Translations under genes and position numbers: made by a program
Notes under the pieces: model-generated
The model's input: only the letters and a program-made list of their open reading frames with translations
Told to the model about the DNA's origin: nothing
Databases searched by the model: none
Assembly: GCA_025175895.1 (NCBI GenBank)
Contig: CM045989.1
Location: 22,623,928 to 22,687,927 of the forward strand
DNA: 64,000 nucleotides
Source of the DNA: Wurfbainia villosa
Lineage: Eukaryota > Streptophyta > Magnoliopsida > Zingiberales > Zingiberaceae
Direction: 5' to 3'
Shown: positions 22,362-33,047 of the stretch, in pieces
How the letters are laid out: each line of letters begins with the position of its first letter
How positions within the stretch are numbered: position 1 is the stretch's first letter

Positions 22362-24441
22362 GCACTTCCTCCAATCATGATCCTTTCTCTCATGTGCCTT
22401 CTAGCTGGTGACACTCATTCTCCTTAGTCACTTGTTTAGTTGCTTCAGAAAGCTCAAATTCAAGTTTTTTCTCGCCTACGACCAATGCCATTTTATGATT
22501 TTTAACATCTATAACAACACCGATAGTGGCTAGGAAAGGTCTTCCAAGATACCCAAAAGGTACCTACAAGAATGATATGCCAGCTGTAAAGTCATAGACA
22601 TAAGTTTTAGGTTTTCTAGTGCTAATTTCCTGCAAAGAGTATAAGGCATTAGACTCACACTCGCTCCTAAGTCACAAAATGTCTTACTAATCTTAGTCGA
22701 TCCAATATAACATGGGATAGAAAACCTCCCTGGATCCTTAAGCTTTGGAGTTGTCCCAATTTGAATTATTGCACTAGATCCCTATGTCAAAGAAATGGTC
22801 TCCGAGTGTCCAACCTTCCTTTTGTGTGATAAGATTTTCTTCATAAACTTCACAAATTAGATGTTTAATATAGAGCTTCAAGTAGGGGTACCTCCAAAGA
22901 AATGGACTTCATCATATTCACAAACTTGCCAAATTCTTCATCTTTCTTAGCTTTGGCAAGTTGTTGTGGAAAAGGAATAGGGGGTCCATAAGTTCTCATG
23001 AGTGGTTTAAGCAGTGTTTCTTTGCTTATGCATGGCTTCCTCAGGTCCTTGGGAAATTTCCTTTCCACTAATGTCCTTCTTTGTTCCTTTCTCCTCACAA
23101 ATTAGAGTCTCTTTCAAGCACTTCACACTTCTTAAGACCACAACATTGCAGTGTTCCACTGGATTCTTTTCGGGTTGCCTTGCCAATTTCTCTAGTGTTC
23201 TTGTAGAAGAGCTAGCAATTTAGGCTATCTAAGTCTCCAACATCTTGGAGTGGCTTGCGAGGCTATCCACGGTGGACTACAAGTCTTTCAATATTTCATC
23301 AGTTTGGAAGTGCCTCTGTTGGAACTCATTGTTAACCTTAGTTTGCGTCATTATAAACCTTTTCATCATCTGCTCTAGTCTTGATTTTTTAGGAGCTTGT
23401 TGTTTTGTCGATTGTTGCCCGTATCCCCCTGATTGCTAGAAATTTTTAGAATTATTTATATAGGAGAAATTCGAGTGGTTCCTCCAACCAAGATTATAAG
23501 TATTCAAATACGGATTGTTTGGTCTTAAATTAAAGTTATTCACTACATCAACCTATTTGACTTTCCCTCCTTAGTTAAAGGTGTATCCGGGGCAATGCTC
23601 TCCCAAATGTCTAGTCAACCCACAATTCTCACAAAGTACGTTAGCAGCATTAATAGTGGTTGTATTTAAAGAATCAAACCATTTGTTGAGTGCATCCATT
23701 CTAGCTGCTAAGTGATCTATGGAGATGATGAAGTATTTTCCTGCACCTTGTGTTGGGTGGCTCCGCTCCAAGGCCCACTGGTGATGGGTTTGAGCAACGT
23801 CTTCAATTAACTCCTCTGCTTCTTCAATTGTTTTGTTCATCAAAGCCCCATGAGCTGTGGAATCCAGAGAAACTTTAGTGGCATAAGTGATTTCGTTGTA
23901 GAAGGTATGGATCACTAGCCACCTTTCAAGCCCATAATGAGGGCACTGTTTGAGCAAACTCTTGAATCTATCTCAAGCTTCAAATAAGAACTCTCCCTCC
24001 TTTTGCCTAAAACTTGTGCTTAGATGATGCATGTAAGCTGTTTTTCTCAGTAGGAAAATTTTGTTGAGAAATTGTAGTTCACATTGCTCCCATGAAGTAA
24101 TACTCCCTGCAGGAAGAAAATGCAACCATCTTTTTGCCTTATCTTTAAGGGAGAACGGGAATAAACTCAACCTAATAGCATCAGTTGGAACTCCATTAAA
24201 TTTCTTCGTTGGACAAATCTCTAAGATATTTCCAGATGCAAGTTTGGATCCTCTACAGTTGTACCACTAAACTGATTTTGTTGGACCATATGAAATAGTG
24301 CAGGTTTAAATTCAAAATTGTTAGTCTCTACAGTTGGGCTAACTATGCTATACCTCATCCCTCTCGTGCTTGGGGTTGCATAGTCTTGCAATTGTTGAAA
24401 TCCAATGTTTACCAGGGTATTATTTTGGGGAACTCTGCTTC
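22362..24441 (-). pseudogene. Athila/Tat gag and retropepsin fragment
   Basis: Minus strand, N to C: a gag segment (LFPFSLKDKAKRWLHFLP, SITSWEQ, near 24170-24050), then CPHYGLERWLVIHTFYN and GALMNKTIEEAEELIED (23957-23800), a zinc knuckle CENCGLTRHLGEHC of form CX2CX4HX4C (about 23625-23585), a PPIPFPQQLAKAKKDEEF segment (near 22980), and an aspartic-protease remnant with CDLGAS (about 22675) and GRPFLATIGVVIDV (about 22545-22505). This is the gag-PR order of the Athila/Tat branch. The upstream part of gag lies beyond CACTA-2 at 32763-32900 (FDPEID). Stops occur, and no reverse transcriptase follows before CACTA-1. Confidence 0.85.
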
Positions 24442-24454
24442 CACTACAAAAATA

Positions 24455-25405
24455 CATCAATTTAGCGATGAAATTTGGCAACGAAAATAATTTGTTACAA
24501 ATCTGCAACAAAATTTATGACAAATTCCAAATTTCATCGCAAATTAGTAATGAAATTTCCAACAAAAATTTTTTGTTGCAAAATTATTTACATTTCGAAC
24601 AAATTTTTTTCGTTGCAAATATCATCGTAAATTTGCAACGAAAACAATTTTTCGTCATAAATTTGCGATGAAAAATCAAATTTGTTGCAAATTCTGCAAT
24701 GAATTAGATTTTCGTTGCAAAAATTTGCAACGAATTATGATTTCATTGCAAAATTTTGCAACGAATTCTATTTTCATTGCAAAATTTGCAACGAATTATA
24801 TTTTCGTTGCAAATATTTGCAATGAATTAAGAATTCATTGCAAAATTTTGCAACTAAATATGTTTTCATTGTAAATTGGCAACGAAAAATTTAATTCGTT
24901 GTGAAAATTTGCAACGAATTATGATTTTGTTGAAAATTTTCCAACAAATTTGGTGATGAAAGATTTTCGAAAGACAATTTCAATTATTTGGCACGGTGGG
25001 AATTATGAAATTTGCGACGAATATAATATTTGTCGCTAATTTGGCAACGAATTTATTTTTCGTCGCCAATTTTGCGATGAAAAATAAATTTCATCGTAGA
25101 ATTTTACGATGAAATATAAATTCATCACTAATTTTGCAACAATTTAATAATTCGTTGCAAAATATGCGATAAATTTAGCAACGGAAATTTTTTCATTGCT
25201 AATTATAATTGGCAACGAATACTATATTTGTCGCCAAATTGGCGATGAATCGAGTATTTGTTGCCAAATTGGCGACAAATCGAGTATTCGTCGCCAAATT
25301 GGTGACGAATCGAGTATTCGTTGCCAAATTGACAACGAATCTAGTATCGGTCGCCAATTTCCAGACAAATATTGAAACAAAATAGAATTCGTCGTTGATT
25401 TTCCC
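24455..25405. repeat. Subterminal repeat array of CACTA-2, 5' side
   Basis: Many copies of TTTGCAACGAAT/ATTCGTTGCAAA and GGCGACGAA variants. Near 25220-25350 the box alternates with CGAGTATTCG spacers in at least four regular units of about 32 bp. Confidence 0.9.
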
Positions 25406-25489
25406 CTAATTAGCACTCCTTCCTCCTTTCCTCTATCCATCCTCATGGTGCTTCCCCCGGCACGATTCCTTCTCCCCCTCCCTCTTCCA

Positions 25490-25740
25490 TCCATGTCGTC
25501 GAAGCAGCGACGCTGCCACACGAGCTTACGCAGTAGGTGCCAAGACACCTGTCGCGACCTAGGTCGCGGCACCTACCGCGAGGTCGCAGTAGCTACTGCA
25601 CCTCGTGACAACTATCGCGTGGCCTCGCGGCACCTGTCGCGAGGTTGCGGCAGCTGCCACACTTCCCGGGCATCCAGCGCACCTCGCGGGTAGCTGCCGC
25701 GGGCGCACGTCGTAGGGGCACGATGACGCGACAGGTGAGG
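25490..25740 (+). promoter_or_regulatory. GC-rich block upstream of CACTA-2 transposase
   Basis: Counterpart of the island in CACTA-1, made of variants of TCGCGGCACCTGTCGCGAGG. It precedes the transposase start at 26239 by about 0.5 kb. The GC-rich character is kept although its detailed sequence differs much from CACTA-1. Confidence 0.6.
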
Positions 25741-26238
25741 TTCATTATCGCCCCCTGCATCATGCACTTGAGTGGTTCATCATCGTCCTAAGTGGAGCGT
25801 ACGTTTGTTCCAGGCTCCGCATGCACGACCAAGTTAGGTTGTTCATCGCTGTCACAATAAAGTTAACATGTTATTTAAATTATATAAATCAGTATAATGT
25901 GTAATATAAATACAAAACTAATGTTTTAATTTTCATAGGTTTATCGTCGTACTTCGTCATTTAGGTGATCCGTGTATTCATGAAGTCTTCAGCTGTGAGC
26001 TCATCCGTTGCTTCCACTAGGACAGGTATACATATTTTATATTCATAAATTTATAGCATTATCATTTTATATTATATATAATTAGTGTTTGATTTTAAGT
26101 AATTTTGTTACTGTAAATATATAATATTTTTTTGATATGTTATTATAGTTTGCAATTCAATATCACACAAAATCACATTTAGTACTAGAATAATTTATTT
26201 TGAGTATAAATTTATTGTTAGATTAATATGGATGAAAT

Positions 26239-29200
26239 ATGAAAAATAAAATAAAATTAATCCTTGATATAAATTTGGAAACAGGAAGTTGGATGTATAA
26301 AAAAAAATTACCAGAACGTCGTGGTTTAACCGATGAATTTATTATTGGGTTGGAACAATTTTTGAATTTTGCTAATAGCAATGTTGAGTTTATGGATGGG
26401 AATAAATTAAGGTGTCCGTGCAAAAAATATCATAATGGTAAAATTTTCCAGTGTGATAAAGTTCGAGAACATCTTTGTATATTTAGTTTTACTCCAAATT
26501 ATTATAATTGGACTTGTCATGGTGAACCGTTTATATCCGATGAAGAGGTTGAAAGAAACATACAAAGGACAGTTAGTGGAGAGCAAAGATATTATGATCA
26601 ATTCAATCCATATCAGAGGATGATAGTTGATACAGTTGGTCATAATTTGAATACCGAACCAAATGTTGCAAGTTCTAGTTATCCTTAAAAAATTGAACAC
26701 TTGTGTACTAGTTATTCATCACTGTTGGAGGAGGTAGAAGTAACTGGTGTTCATGAAAAGGTATACAATGAGTCATATCTCAAATTTCAATAAGTGTTGA
26801 GAGCTGCAGATGAACCCGTATGGTCTAGTTGTGACAGTCACACTAAATTATCTCTCACCACAAGATTATTGAATGTTAAAGCTGAGCACAATGTGTCCAA
26901 AGATTGTTTTAATGATTTTTTTCAAGTTATTGGAGAAGTATTGCCGCGTGATCACATAATACTGAACGATTTTTACAGTATGAAAAAACTTGTGAAAGAT
27001 TTAGGTCTTTCGGTGCAAAGAATTGATGTTTGCATAGATGGTTGTATGCTATATTAGGGAGATAATGCAGATTTAGAGACTTATAAATTTTGCAGTCAAT
27101 GCAGGTACAAGAGTACCACGAGATTGAATCGTAATAAGTGATGTAAATCATTCAGACAATTGTTCTATTTGCCTTTAACTCCTAGATTGCAAAGACTTTA
27201 TGCATCAAAGGTCACTGCTGAACACATGACTTGCCATGCAAATCATGAAACAGAGGGGGGGGGGGCTAATGTGTCATCCATCAGATGCAGAGGCGTGGAA
27301 AAATTTTGATAGAACATATCCTGAGTTTGCGAATGAGACTCGAAACATCAGGTTGGGTCTATGTGTTGTTAGATTTTCTCCATTTAGCAAATCGAGAAGA
27401 ACTTATTCTTCCTGGCCAATTATCGTAACTCTGTATAATCTTTCACCCGGTATGTGTATGAAAACACCTTATATGTTTTTAACATTGATTGTGCCTGACC
27501 CTCATAATTCGAAGAAGTTAATAGATGTTTACATGCAACCATTGATTGCCGAGCTGAACCAACTATGGGACGAGGGTATTTCTACATATGATATCCATAC
27601 TAATTAGATGTTCACAATGAGAGCTGAGCTTCTTTGGACTGTAAATGATTTTTCTGCTTATGGTATTTATTGGGCTGGAGTACCGCAGGGATTTTAGGAT
27701 GTCCAATATGTATGGAGAGATCAAAGTCATTCAGATTAAAACACAGAAAGAAACCGAGTTATTTTGATTATCATAGATAATTTTTACTGCCAAATCATAA
27801 ATTCAGAAGATATAAAGAAGAATTCACTAAGAATAGAATTGAAAGAACAACTCCACCATTGAGATTCACCAGTCAATTTTTATGGCATAGAGTGCTTAAC
27901 TTTTCATCTGTTATTGAAGAACCAAATTTACAACATATGACTATGGAATTATGCATAAATGGACTAAACAGAGTATATTTTGGGATTTACTGTATTGACA
28001 GAGTAATTTGATTCATCACAATCTTGATGTAATGCATATTGAGAAGAATGTTTTTGATAATCTGATAAATACGGTGATGGATATTACTGGAAAAAAAAAA
28101 GACAATCTGAATGCAAGAAAAGATTTGTATTTCATCTATAAATGACCCACCTTGATGTTGATGAAAATAATAGGGGATCAAAACCAAAAGCAGTTTATAC
28201 ATTGAATAAGGATCAGAGACGGATTGTTTTGAATGGTTGAAATCATTGAGATTTCCTGATGGTTATGTCTCTAATCTTGGCAGATGCGTCGATTTGAAGG
28301 AATGCAAATTGATTGGTTTGAAAAGTCATGACTGTCATATATTTATGGAAAGACTAATTCCTATTGCTTTTAAGGAACTGTTACCAAATTTTGTCTGGGG
28401 TGCAATTACGAAATTAAGTATTTTCCTTCATGATATTTGCTCGACAGTATTGAGTCATTCACACATGGAGACATTAGAGAGAGACATTTTGATCATTTTG
28501 TGTAACTTAGAAAGAATATTTCCACCGGCATTTTTTGATTCCATGGAACATCTTTTGGTTCACTTACCATATGTGGTTAAAGTTGGAGGTCATGTTCAAT
28601 TTCGATGGATGCATCCGTTTGAAAGGTGAATTTTTTGCTTTTTTTTATCATTTATTTCATTTAATCAATTTTAGTATAAATTAATTTCTAATACATTATG
28701 TTTTATTACTCTTAGATTTCTCTATGACTTGAAAAAAAAGTGAAAAATAAGGCTCATGTTGAGGCTTCTATTGTTAATGCATATATTGTGGAGGAAGTTA
28801 CAACTTTTGCATCATATTATTTTGAACCTCATGTTCAATGCAGAAGTCGAAGAGCAGGAAGAAATGATGAGAGTCATGTTGATCCAAATTTGAGGGCATT
28901 CTCAATTTTTAACTACCTTGGTTGACCGAGTGGATCTTGTACAAGTAGATACTTAATTGGTCAGGAGTGGCGAGCAACCCACACATATATTTTACTGAAC
29001 TGTCCAGAAGTAACGGTGTATTTCGAGTGAGTATATAAATGTTATATTATATATTTCATATATCGTAAATTATTGTTTGTGTTATATTTAATTTTATGGT
29101 AGGATTTTCCAAACTTTATATTCTGAGCTTTTGGAGCATGAGTTTGATCGTTTTTGCGATGAAGAATTTTCACTATGGTTCAAAAAATATGTAAGTAGTC

Positions 29201-29856
29201 TATAATAATAAATTTGATAAATCTTCATTGAGCAAGAACTAGTAAAACATCTGTCATGGGATCCAAACTCAGTGGTAAAAACTTGGCCGACATATTTCAT
29301 AAATGGATATAATTTTCATACTCAAGAATATAGAACTGGGAAAGCTACAATGAATAGTTGAGTTTGTGTTCATTCATCTAATGATGGAGGTGCAAGGAAT
29401 GATTTTTACGGCTTGCTAGATGAAATTTTAGAAGTAACATACCCAGGCTCAGATTTATGAGTTATTTTATTTATGTGTCGTTGGTTTGACTCTATCAAAG
29501 GCATGAGGGTGCATCCACAGTTTAATTTGGTTGAAATAAATTACAAAAATTTATACAAGAGGTATAAATCATTTGTGTTAGCACAACAAGCAATTCAAGT
29601 ATTTTATGCTTCATATCCTAGTATGAGATGAGACAAAAGTGATTGGTGGGTTGTTTGTAAAACAAAAGCACATAAAAAAATTAAGGAACATTGGGAAGAC
29701 ATAGCATATAAACAAGATGAAGTTGTTAATACATTTCATATAGAAGAATATAATATTTCAATGTTACGAGATTCCAGCGGCATAGTAATAGCCGTTGATG
29801 CAAGTGAAATGAATGAGGATGAAGATGTGGAATTTAATTTAGAGGATGAGGATGAG

Positions 29857-29901
<45 letters not shown>

Positions 29902-29902
29902 A

Positions 29903-29940
<38 letters not shown>

Positions 29941-29943
29941 TAA
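26239..29943 (+). pseudogene. CACTA-2 gene 1: TNP2-like transposase
   Basis: Starts MKNKIKLILDINLETG and then matches CACTA-1 from SWMYKKKL onward. Transposase-associated domain at about 26285-26530; linker to 27050; Transposase_21 core about 27150-28230, with a frameshift at a run of G near 27256; DUF4218-like exon 28237-28626, donor GTGAAT; next exon about 28717-29027 (LKKK, AYIVEEVTTFASYYF); a short exon near 29102-29190; then a DUF4216-like end (ASYPSM) and an Asp-rich tail. Stops near 26686, 26791, 27055, 27605, 28922, 29630 and others make it dead. Most of those that can be compared with CACTA-1 are C-to-T or G-to-A changes. Confidence 0.9.
29836..29943 (+). repeat. (GATGAC)n tract coding a poly-Asp tail
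   Basis: A hexanucleotide array that encodes more than 20 consecutive acidic residues, broken by one Asn, at the C-terminus of the transposase. CACTA-1 has a shorter, scrambled CATCGT/CATCGC version at 15835-15950. Confidence 0.95.
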
Positions 29944-30209
29944 TAGGCGCATGACTATGATGAAAATTATAATGTGGACTTCGATTTATAATTATGGGTA
30001 ACTTTTATTTAGTACCAATTATGTTTTAATTTACTGTCTAATTCGAAATTTCATATATTTGATATATTAATGAACTGTCTTTTTTTTGTATGTTATCCAA
30101 TTGCTATGAATATGATAAATTTTTCATATTGTATATATTATAAATTCAATATACAAATGTATTTTATTTTCACTGTCATATTCTTCTAATAATTATAATT
30201 GTTAGTTTC

Positions 30210-31712
30210 AACATGGCGGTCATAGACGGAGTAGCGATGGAAGATCACAATCTTCCTTTGCTTCAGCCCCTGCACAGTCTGATGGTGTTGTAGGAAATTT
30301 GCCCTCCACCTCTTCTCCAGTTGCAGGATCTTCTGGTGCTCATCAAATACCTACTAATGTATCTTCCCCGGTATAATAATTACTCGTTGAGAGGGAAGAT
30401 ACAAGAGAGTTGATATCTCCGCACGGAGATTCGTAAGTATTCAAGTTTTAGATTATCTATGTTTAATTTTTAATATGATATGTATTTTTATAAGTATCTA
30501 ACATGGTTTGTTTTTATTTTATGTTAGATTTACAAATTCTGTACATGTTATTCACGAGGTGAATAAAATAATGAATAACCATTGGGGCGGAGCTTCTATG
30601 ACTTATACGAGCACGTCGGAAGAAATAAAATTTTTGTGGTGGAATGAGTTCAAGGTAACTTATTTAAATCATTTTGTATATAAAATTATAGTTAATATAA
30701 TCAATTCAATTTTTCTCTATTGCAGTAGGTATTTATTTGGGAGGAGAGTGAAACACTAGAGATTAGGAGGATTTTCAAGAAAAAGTGTGGCAATCATATC
30801 AAAAACATACTCAATCATGCGAAAACTAAAAATAAAAAGCCACACTGTATAACCGAGGATAATTGGAATAAAATTGTAGCACATTGGGGATCTGATGATA
30901 GCAAACAGAGGAGTGAGTAGAATAAGCAAAATCAACACTGTAATTCTGGCACTATATCTGCCACATATGCGGGAGGCTCAATCAATATCGATGAGCATAG
31001 ACATCGATTGGTGAGTTTTTTCAAATCATAATTTTGTAATCTAATACTCACTAATTTATAAATTTTAATGTTGTTTGTTTAGGCCCAAGAGATGGGGACT
31101 GAGCCATTATTTATAGACACTTTTACTCGTACATTCCAAAAGAAAGATAAGATGTGGAGTGGGGAAAGAGCTAGAATAATAAAGGTTTGTAATTTTAAAA
31201 ATTTAAATTCTTATGTTAGTATTTAATTTTTTTTCTTTCAAAACAGGAGAAATACGATGAACTTGCACAGAGAAATTCGAGTGCAAGTGATGATGCAGTC
31301 GAATCTGAGCCTTCTGTTAGCAATATAAATTTATGGCTCGAAGCAACTGGAGAGGCGAAAAGTGAAAGAATAATTGGACTCGGTTCTTTGAACCTATAAA
31401 GTTCCTGGTGCTTCTTCTTCATCCTCCCCAGCAGTAAGAGTAGAAATAAATCAATTGATCGAAGAGGTTACTCATTTGAGGGTGTTACTAGCGCAAAAGG
31501 AAAATGAATCGAGACAAAGAGAGCAGGAAGTAAATGAACAGATGAACGAATTTCATAGGCAACAGATGTTAATTATGCAGCATCTTCGATTAACGTCTAG
31601 TTCAATTCAACTTCCTCCTTCTGGATTTTCTTCTCCTCTTGATCCCTGTCTTAATGACAATGATGGTGTATTTTTTGATGATGATGGTGGTGACGATAGT
31701 GCTTACCTTTGA
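30210..31712 (+). pseudogene. CACTA-2 gene 2: Transposase_24 type protein
   Basis: Exons match CACTA-1 gene 2: N-terminal Ser-rich exon about 30210-30432; about 30528-30654 (HEVNKIMNNHWGGAS, LWWNEFKV); about 30727-31013 (ETLEIRRIFKKK, NHAKTKNKKPHC, AGGSINIDEHRHRL); about 31083-31183 (EPLFIDTFTRTFQKK); about 31247-31712, ending in a coiled-coil-like Gln/Glu stretch and an acidic tail (FFDDDGGDD). Two consecutive stops at 30375-30380 stand where CACTA-1 has CAA CAA, and another stop lies near 30918. Same role as in CACTA-1: a presumed subterminal-repeat-binding partner of the transposase. Confidence 0.8.
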
Positions 31713-31904
31713 ATTTATTTGTTGTATTTAAATGTTACTTGACTTATCACATACGATATCTATGTATTGTAAGTTATATATGTTTAGGTTTGTTATGTAT
31801 ACATTAATTCGGTATTGAATTTTAATGTGTAAATTTGTTTATATTGTTATATGTTTATTGTAAAATAGGGAAAATAACATAATCTATCAAAATATTTTTT
31901 CCCA

Positions 31905-32750
31905 GATTAGCAATGAAAAAAATTTTCATCGTAGATTTGCGAAGAAAAATCATTTTTCCTCATAGAATTGGCGACGAAAAAATATTTCATTGCAAAAATT
32001 TGAGATCACGATCGCCACTTGTGACATCATTGTTCAGAATTAGTAGTCGAGTGGTCACCAAAAGTTTTCTCGACTGTGTTCTTCAGCATTAGTCGACTGA
32101 TGGAAACCATCAGTCGACTGATACATGAGATTTTGCAACGAAAATTTTTTTCCGTCGCAAAAATTACGTTGAATTTTTTTCCTTTGCAGATTATCATCAT
32201 CAGTTGACTGATCAACATGATCAATCGACTGATGCTACTGTAGCATCTTATAGACCCTTTCGTAGCTGATTGAGTAGTCGACTGCCATTAGTGTAGCATA
32301 TTACAAAACCTTTGGTAGCTGACCGATCAGTCGAACTGGTCAATAGGTAGTTGACTGATTGTATTCGTAGTCGACTGGGATTGAAAATTTTGCAACAATT
32401 GTTTTTCGTCACAGATTTGGCAATGAAAAAATATTCGTCGCCAAATTTATTTTTATTTGTGGAAATATATTTATTAGACTTTTGTCGGAAAATTTGGCGA
32501 TGAATTTAATTTTCGTCGCTAAATTTGGTGACGAACTATGTTTCGTCGCCAAATTTTACGGTGAAAAAATAGTTCGTCGCCAAATTTGGCGACGAATTTT
32601 GCAACGAAAATTTTATTCATTGCAATATTGGCGACGAATTTTTTTTCGTTATAGAATTTAGCGGCGAATTATTTGAAACGAAAAAAATTTCGTTGCAAAA
32701 AAATTTTGCAACGAATTTTTATTCAAAATTCATTGCCAAATCCTATAATT
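31905..32750. repeat. CACTA-2 3' subterminal array with CAGTCGACTG cluster
   Basis: GCGACGAA-type boxes at 31905-32000 and 32395-32750 surround a block at 32040-32390 with at least six copies or near-copies of CAGTCGACTG (for example 32090-32122, 32215-32235, 32273-32283 and 32374-32382) mixed with CTGTAGCAT and GTAGCTGA sequences. The same arrangement, at the same place, is seen in CACTA-1. Confidence 0.88.
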
Positions 32751-32762
32751 TTTGTAGTGTTC

Positions 32763-33047
32763 CTTCCATCTCTCTTAGCTTTGTTTGTCTGCGATGACAA
32801 ATTCTATCAATCTCTGGATCAAATGGAAGTAAGTTTTCGACCCTAGTCTATCTTCGCATGCACCAATTGAAATAATCCGTGAAACCAAATGCAAACAAAC
32901 AACAAAACAAAGTAGAGAGAGACGTAATAAAAAAATAAAAAATAGAAAATAAGCATTGCTAACTTAAAAAAAGAGAGTCTAACCTGATCAATTCACCTTT
33001 CTACTAATATCGAATTAAACCAACCCTCAATAATGATGCTAAAAACT
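32763..33047 (-). other. Athila/Tat gag start region and primer-binding site
   Basis: The minus strand from 32900 to 32763 gives FDPEIDRICHRR, an early gag block of Athila/Tat, which joins 24441 once CACTA-2 is removed. Next to the 5' LTR the minus strand reads TTAGCATCATTATTGAGG (from 33042), a decayed version of the tRNA-Asp-type site seen at 45415 (TGGCATCATTGTCGGGGA). Confidence 0.75.

Larger units (their letters stand above)
24442..32759 (+). mobile_element. CACTA-2 (En/Spm-like DNA transposon)
   Basis: Ends read CACTACAAAAATACATC and, from the other side, CACTACAAAAATTATAGG; a perfect 3-bp TSD TTC lies at 24439-24441 and 32760-32762. Subterminal arrays lie at 24455-25405 and 31905-32750. 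It carries the same two genes as CACTA-1, on the plus strand, so the two elements point away from each other (5' ends facing across 2.1 kb). It is inserted in the Athila gag. Both genes carry stops; no nested insertion was seen. Confidence 0.95.
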
